This document shows positions 59,504-64,000 of a DNA stretch of 64,000 nt, piece by piece. Numbering within the stretch: the first letter of the stretch is position 1; each line of letters begins with the position of its first letter. Source of the stretch: Arthrobacter sp042667405. Lineage in GTDB: Bacteria; Actinomycetota; Actinomycetes; Actinomycetales; Micrococcaceae. The notes under the pieces were generated by a model. The model saw nothing but the letters and a program-made list of their open reading frames with translations, did no database searches and was not told the DNA's origin. The position numbers and the translations under genes were made by a program. The DNA lies in contig NZ_JBHVAL010000003.1 of assembly GCF_042667405.1 (NCBI RefSeq), positions 1 to 64,000 of the forward strand. The letters run 5' to 3'.

Positions 59504-61087
59504 ATGAATTCGTTTGACCAAGCTCAAGCATCTCCTCCGCTGGCTCGGGGACGGAGGCGTGCCAAGAGGTCTCCGTGGCTGCTTCGCCATCCATTGTGGG
59601 TTGCAGTTTTTGTGGGATTGCTCGCTCTGGTGTTCCGGTCGTTCGGAGTTGAGCGCGCCAACGATGTCTTTATCGACGAAGTAACGTATGCGGAGATCGC
59701 CCAGTTGGTGTCGCAAGGCCAGCTGCCTTCGATACTTGGCAACCCATTCTTCCTCCATCCGCCCGGCTCGTTTGTTCTAAACGGCCTTGTGATCCGGGTT
59801 CTGGGTTTGGAAGGGCACCCGATGGATCTGGCCCTGCAACTTCGATGGGTCAACACCGTATTGGGAACGTTGACAGTGGTTGTCTGTTATCTCTTGGTCA
59901 GCCGGCTCGCGGGAAGGGTGTCCGCTGTTGTGGCTGGCGTCATTCTTGCGAGTGATCCCTTCGTCCTTCGCATGGACGGGCGCTTGATGATCGAGACCCC
60001 GGCAGGTTTGGCCGTTCTATCGGGTTGGCTGCTGGTCTTGCTCGTGCTGGACAGCACGGCAGACCGCAGGCGGGCTTGGCTGGGAGTTGTGGCCGGGCTG
60101 GTCTTCGGACTGGCTATCGTCACCAAAGACATGACAGCAGCGTTCACCCTCGTCCCCCTGCTGGCCGCTGTCTTCTGGCGAAAAACCGTTCCCATGGCGA
60201 CGGCCCTTCGCATCTTGGCCGGTTCCATCGTGCCATATGCCGTTTATCTGTCCGTGGTGGCCATCAACGGGCTACTTCCGCAGTTTATAGAGCAAAAATC
60301 TGTTGGCGTACTGCGAATGGTTGGTGCCGTGCAAATGACGGGCTTCAACACAACACCGAAGGTGGACCTGACGGCCAGGCTCGTGGACATGGCCAGCCGT
60401 TTCGGTACCAGTTATTTGCTCCTGGGGTTATCCATTGTGGCCGGAGCGGTTGCCGCCTTCTCTCCGGTGGCAATCCGGCGGGTGACAGGTCTGTTCTCAC
60501 TAATAACTGGTTTTGTGGGTGTCTACTCGGTCTTCTTCGGGGCGGCAGAAGAGCAATTTGGCTACTGCGTGGTGATCGTCGGGCTGGTGTCGACCCCGGT
60601 AGCCGCCACGATGGTAGTTTCCTGGCGTTCAAGGCTTCGCGGAGTCGTCGGAGTGGCTGCAGCGGTCATAACGGTTCTCAGTTTGATCTTGGGCATCCAG
60701 GCGAGGTTAGTCGTAGATGACGGACTTGTCCGTGCACGGGATTACATGAACGCCGAACTGCCTGAGTCTGCGAAGGTGGGCTTGACATCGGTAACGGGTG
60801 AGTTCGCCCTTTTGCCGCATCAGGGGTGGGAGGTACTGCCTTCGTTGCAATCCCTTGAGAATGGGAACGCCCAGTATGTCCTCACGCAGGACAGGCCACT
60901 AAAAGAAGGCTACGGCTTCGCGGCCCCCGAGCTCCTGCACTGGCTGGAAAACAACGCTCAGCCCGTGTTCTCTTTCACGGGACCCACCTCCGGCGATACT
61001 GTTCTTTGGCAGCTTGACCGGACGAAACTCGACGCTGCTGTTTCCCAGGGACAGACAATTCCTCCTGTGTCCGGAGGGTACCGGTGA
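59504..61087 (+). CDS. GT39/ArnT-like membrane glycosyltransferase
   Basis: A 527-residue integral transferase with about 11 helices that uses a polyprenyl-phosphate sugar. The catalytic Asp-Glu pair is at 58-59 in NDVFIDEVTYAEIAQ after the first helix, followed by FFLHPPGSFVLNGL as in PMT/ArnT enzymes. The C-terminal soluble part (about 420-527) is outside. GAAGGG stands five bases before ATG 59504; the slightly longer 59492 frame start is less likely. The GT2 enzyme at 53752 can supply its donor. It overlaps the next gene by GTGA. Confidence 0.83.
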   Translation: MNSFDQAQASPPLARGRRRAKRSPWLLRHPLWVAVFVGLLALVFRSFGVERANDVFIDEVTYAEIAQLVSQGQLPSILGNPFFLHPPGSFVLNGLVIRVLGLEGHPMDLALQLRWVNTVLGTLTVVVCYLLVSRLAGRVSAVVAGVILASDPFVLRMDGRLMIETPAGLAVLSGWLLVLLVLDSTADRRRAWLGVVAGLVFGLAIVTKDMTAAFTLVPLLAAVFWRKTVPMATALRILAGSIVPYAVYLSVVAINGLLPQFIEQKSVGVLRMVGAVQMTGFNTTPKVDLTARLVDMASRFGTSYLLLGLSIVAGAVAAFSPVAIRRVTGLFSLITGFVGVYSVFFGAAEEQFGYCVVIVGLVSTPVAATMVVSWRSRLRGVVGVAAAVITVLSLILGIQARLVVDDGLVRARDYMNAELPESAKVGLTSVTGEFALLPHQGWEVLPSLQSLENGNAQYVLTQDRPLKEGYGFAAPELLHWLENNAQPVFSFTGPTSGDTVLWQLDRTKLDAAVSQGQTIPPVSGGYR

Positions 61088-62397
61088 GGCGGAAGGTGCT
61101 TTCGACCCTGCTGTCGATTGTGGCCATCGGTTTGAGTGCCGGATGCGGGGTCGCGGCCCAGCCAGCAGCACCCGAGACCATGTCGTTCGGTGTTTTGGGT
61201 GCCTCCTGTGCCCCTGAACGTGTCGTTGCGCTCCGGGAAGCAGGGGTGTCCGTGGTGGAATTGCCCTTGGCTTGGGATCGCTACGAGCCGGGCGAAGGCC
61301 TCGTTGATGAGCGTTACGTGGCGGGCGTTCGGGCTCAACTGCAAGATTGTCGTGACGCAGGCATGGCCGTTGTCCTGTCTCCGGGCCTGCATTACCCGCC
61401 GGACTGGGTAAGGAGCTTGCCTGGTGGGGTCTTGAGGGGAAGCGCTGGAGGAGTGCCGGGGGATTCCGGGGCTGAGCTGGTGTTCAGCGCCAAAGTAAGG
61501 GAAGCCGTCCATGAGTACCTGGCCCGCATCGCATCGGATGTGGGCTTCGAGGGCATTGCGGCAATACGCGTTGGGACGAACGCTACCGGCGAGCTGGGTT
61601 ACCCGGGGGCCGAGGACGGCGGAAATGAGCGCGAATTCTGGTCGTTCGGTGATGCACCGCAACTGGGAAAGGGGTTGGCGGAGGGGGTTGCACCTTCCCC
61701 GATGCCGGGCTGGGTTCCAGGCGCCCGCCTATGGAAGGGCAGGGCAGTGAATAGTCAGCAGGTCCAGGCCTGGTGGGATTGGTACGCCGGTGCAGTGGTG
61801 GGCGCCGTGGTGTGGCAGGTGGACGAGCTTCGGGGGCTCGGGTACCAGGGGCGCGTGCACGTACCGGTAGCGGGCAAAGGAGTCCTGCCTGCCGAGAAAA
61901 CGGAAGCCCTCAGAGGGCGGTTGGACGGGCGGGCGAACCCGGACGGCGCACAGGAACGTGGTCTGGATTACCTCGAACAATTCGCGGTGCTCTCCACCTT
62001 GCCTGGGGTTGACGTGGACTTCACTGGCTTGGACGATATTTCGGCCGTGACTGCCCGCGCCGTCTCGCCGCTACAGGACCGGTGTCATCCGGGCGACGAA
62101 GTGAGTTTCATGGAGGACGACGTTTCGGTGTGGTCCTCCCACAGATACACCAGTGCCTTGGCTCGCCGGGCCGGTCTAGGTCTGGTCGGCGAAAATCCTG
62201 GTGCCCCTTGGCTGCCGTACACCGGTGGCACACCGCTATCGGACAGCCTGGCCGAGCAACTGCAGATCGCCCCAAGATACGCCGCCGAATGTGGGATGAC
62301 CATGTTCCTGTTCGGGTTCGAGGACGATCTCTTTGACCCTGAGGGACGTAGCGGGGTGACTCTCGACCACTACAGTGACGTGATCCAGAGCTACTGA
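61084..62397 (+). CDS. lipoprotein with glycoside-hydrolase-like TIM barrel
   Basis: A 437-residue exported protein. The lipobox is LSAGC (about 17-21). The remainder has beta-alpha barrel character close to beta-galactosidase (GH42/GH14-like): VVALREAGVSVVELPLAWDRYEPGEG, AGMAVVLSPGLHYPPDWV, and TNATGELGYPGA with a candidate acid/base glutamate. A second candidate acid lies near DVDFTGLDD. The catalytic pair is not certain. Translation is coupled to the membrane transferase (GTGA), so it probably trims or remodels the same glycan. Confidence 0.68.
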   Translation: MRRKVLSTLLSIVAIGLSAGCGVAAQPAAPETMSFGVLGASCAPERVVALREAGVSVVELPLAWDRYEPGEGLVDERYVAGVRAQLQDCRDAGMAVVLSPGLHYPPDWVRSLPGGVLRGSAGGVPGDSGAELVFSAKVREAVHEYLARIASDVGFEGIAAIRVGTNATGELGYPGAEDGGNEREFWSFGDAPQLGKGLAEGVAPSPMPGWVPGARLWKGRAVNSQQVQAWWDWYAGAVVGAVVWQVDELRGLGYQGRVHVPVAGKGVLPAEKTEALRGRLDGRANPDGAQERGLDYLEQFAVLSTLPGVDVDFTGLDDISAVTARAVSPLQDRCHPGDEVSFMEDDVSVWSSHRYTSALARRAGLGLVGENPGAPWLPYTGGTPLSDSLAEQLQIAPRYAAECGMTMFLFGFEDDLFDPEGRSGVTLDHYSDVIQSY

Positions 62398-62540
62398 TGC
62401 CCAATCCGCGTCATGTTCTCCGGCCTGCAGATACTGAATAGATGACTACTGCCGAGCCAGTGAATGACTTCCGCGGCAGTCCAGGAGGCCATGAACGAGC
62501 CTCCTCGTCAGGCCTGAACCTCCAAAGGAGAATACTGTCA

Positions 62541-63773
62541 ATGACCTGTGTGGGAACTCCAGAATGCGCCGCTTCGCGTAGCATCTCACTGTCCTGTCGT
62601 GAAGGCTCTGCGCCGGGCAATGAACGCCGGCGGCGCCGCCGCAGCTTTGCGGTAGCTTCGGGCGCTGCGTTGCTGATGATGATATCTTCCATGACGCCAA
62701 CTGCAGCTCTTGCGACGGGGTCGACGCCTGTACAGCCTGCTGCGTCTCCTGGGGAGTGTACGGTCAGCGCCGCCACCGGTAGCACTGGCACAAACCTGTA
62801 CACCGTCACGGCCCAGCCCGATGACGCGTTGGACGATACGCCAGGCATTCAGGGCCGAATTGATGCAGCAGGCGCTGCCGGCGGAGGCATCGTGAGGATC
62901 CCCGCAGGTACATTCATCATCAACGGGAAGCTTCGTATGGCGAGCAATGTAAAACTCGAGGGCGCAGGGCCCGCGACGGTCTTGAAGGCAGGGCCTGGCT
63001 TTCTGGGCAACACCGGTCCCGCGGGCGGCTATCCGATCATTACTACGGCCGGGGCCGACAACACAACCCTGGCGAATTTCACCGCGGATCAATCCGGCGA
63101 CACACTGAATGGCAATGTCCCGGGCCGCTTGAACGAGTATGTAGTCGACGTGCGCGACTCGCATAACTCCGTCGTCGAAGGTATTCAGACAAGAAACCCA
63201 TTCACTTACTCAATCGCGTTCGTCGGCGGTTCGAACTGGTGCGTCAGGAACAGCAGTACCCAGTCCGAAACCAACGGAAAGTATACGGAGCTGGACGGAA
63301 TCCACGCCATGAACACGAGCCACGGAGACATCGTGGGGAATGTCGTCGACCAGCGAAAAGGAACCGACGGGGATGACGGAATTGCCGTTCACACTTTCGG
63401 CACTGAGGACGTTCACGATATCCGGATCACGAATAACAACGTACGCGGAGGCAGACACGGAGCCGGTATCGACCTTGCTGGAGGATCCGGAGTGATTTAC
63501 AACATCGATCTCACCGGCAACACCGTCTGGGGTTCCCCCCGTGGTTTGGAGGACGCCTATTACGACGGAACCAAGCAGATTCACCACATCAAGGTGCTTG
63601 GGAACACCTTTAGGGACAACGACATCAAGTCTGTCGGTGGAGCGGTCGACTTTGAGCGTCCGGTGACCTATGTGACGATGACCGACAACGTGGCATGCAA
63701 CTCAGGAGGCTACCGGCTTCCCGCAGGTTTAGGGAATACGAACCTCAGAAACATGCAGACCTCATTGTGCTGA
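62541..63773 (+). CDS. secreted right-handed beta-helix protein (pectate-lyase fold)
   Basis: A 410-residue protein. AAAGGAG precedes ATG 62541. An unusual N-terminus of about 30 residues with three cysteines comes before RRRRRRSFAVASGAALLMMI, the real signal-peptide core, ending near AALAT. The body has GIQGRIDAAGAAGGGIVRIPAGTF, the entry strand of pectate-lyase folds. About nine coils follow with Asn/Asp ladders (VVDVRDSHNSVVEG, DIRITNNNVRGG, IDLTGNTVWG). It may cleave or bind an extracellular polysaccharide; no catalytic trio is certain. It follows the glycan operon by 143 bases. Confidence 0.78.
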   Translation: MTCVGTPECAASRSISLSCREGSAPGNERRRRRRSFAVASGAALLMMISSMTPTAALATGSTPVQPAASPGECTVSAATGSTGTNLYTVTAQPDDALDDTPGIQGRIDAAGAAGGGIVRIPAGTFIINGKLRMASNVKLEGAGPATVLKAGPGFLGNTGPAGGYPIITTAGADNTTLANFTADQSGDTLNGNVPGRLNEYVVDVRDSHNSVVEGIQTRNPFTYSIAFVGGSNWCVRNSSTQSETNGKYTELDGIHAMNTSHGDIVGNVVDQRKGTDGDDGIAVHTFGTEDVHDIRITNNNVRGGRHGAGIDLAGGSGVIYNIDLTGNTVWGSPRGLEDAYYDGTKQIHHIKVLGNTFRDNDIKSVGGAVDFERPVTYVTMTDNVACNSGGYRLPAGLGNTNLRNMQTSLC

Positions 63774-63811
63774 CCAACGCCCCCAACAGCCGGCGGAAGC
63801 CCCCAATTAGC

Positions 63812-64000
63812 TCATTCCGCACGAAAAGAATCGGCAAGGGCCACGCGGTTACGGCCTGAGGCTTTTGCTGCGTACAGCGCGAGGTCGGCTTCGTGAAGGA
63901 GTTGCTCGGTTGTCGCACGGTGACCGTCGGTAAAGGCGGAGATGCCCGCACTGATGGTCAGGACGCCGTCGGGATCGCCGGAGTGCTCGATCCGCAGGTC
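63812..64000 (-). CDS. GGDEF-domain protein, C-terminal fragment (cut by window end)
   Basis: The last 62 codons of a minus-strand gene. They read LTISAGISAFTDG, then TTEQLLHEADLALYAAKASG and GRNRVAL, which is the end of a GGDEF domain. The GGDEF motif itself would lie beyond the window. It ends 38 bases from the beta-helix gene stop in a convergent arrangement. Whether it carries sensor domains cannot be seen. Confidence 0.85.
   Translation of the reverse strand, partial: DLRIEHSGDPDGVLTISAGISAFTDGHRATTEQLLHEADLALYAAKASGRNRVALADSFRAE

Overview
The window is high-GC actinobacterial DNA. Gene content and protein style (Rex, a Ccs/ResB cytochrome c system, menaquinone genes, an IniB/dynamin cluster, a phenylacetate catabolon controlled by a TetR repressor) fit a soil Micrococcaceae, most likely Arthrobacter or Paenarthrobacter. 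That placement is inferred from protein resemblance, not from a marker gene. There is no rRNA, tRNA, CRISPR array or transposase. About 60 protein genes fill almost all of the sequence.

Layout. 1-3.8 kb: a 32-bp tandem repeat, a glutaredoxin-like protein, Rex, two proline/glutamine-rich membrane paralogues and a YceI protein. 3.8-8.6 kb: the cytochrome c maturation operon (phosphatase, TlpA-like, CcdA, ResB, CcsB). 8.8-17.8 kb: a one-directional cluster of a membrane-anchored Hsp70-like protein, an ATPase-less LuxR regulator, an IniB-like repeat protein and two dynamin-like GTPases. 17.8-22.8 kb: small membrane proteins and menB-menE-menA plus a VOC protein. 22.9-27.9 kb: CPBP protease, Mn/Zn ABC importer and amino-acid permease. 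27.9-29.0 kb: a DUF559-type nuclease gene bracketed by two copies of one long hairpin. 30-45 kb: two blocks of phenylacetate/beta-oxidation genes (thiolase, hydratase, dehydrogenase; paaZ, and paaI-paaK-paaR) with PaaR-like operators at three promoters. Between the blocks lie a frameshifted acetyltransferase, secreted and signalling proteins and an S-layer-homology protein. 45-51 kb: a signalling stretch (GGDEF-EAL protein, TPR protein, a divergent tiny secreted peptide, a histidine kinase and a STAS-like protein). 51-54 kb: methyltransferase and oligopeptidase B. 53.7-63.8 kb: a cell-surface glycan cluster. The window ends inside a GGDEF gene on the minus strand.

The genes work together in four themes. 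Respiration: Rex, cytochrome c maturation and menaquinone. Envelope stress or remodelling: the Hsp70/LuxR/IniB/dynamin cluster. Aromatic catabolism: the Paa genes with a shared repressor. Surface and signalling: c-di-GMP proteins, kinase, SLH protein and glycan cluster.

The two observations I would follow first are a 56-residue secreted peptide gene (47880-48050) whose mature part carries IGWWPN twice and which is divergent from a TPR/c-di-GMP gene pair, and the Hsp70-LuxR-IniB-dynamin cluster. The intergenic DNA also holds two repeat families worth mapping: 32-bp tandem repeats at gene 3' ends, and long hairpins sharing CCCAACTGA ends.
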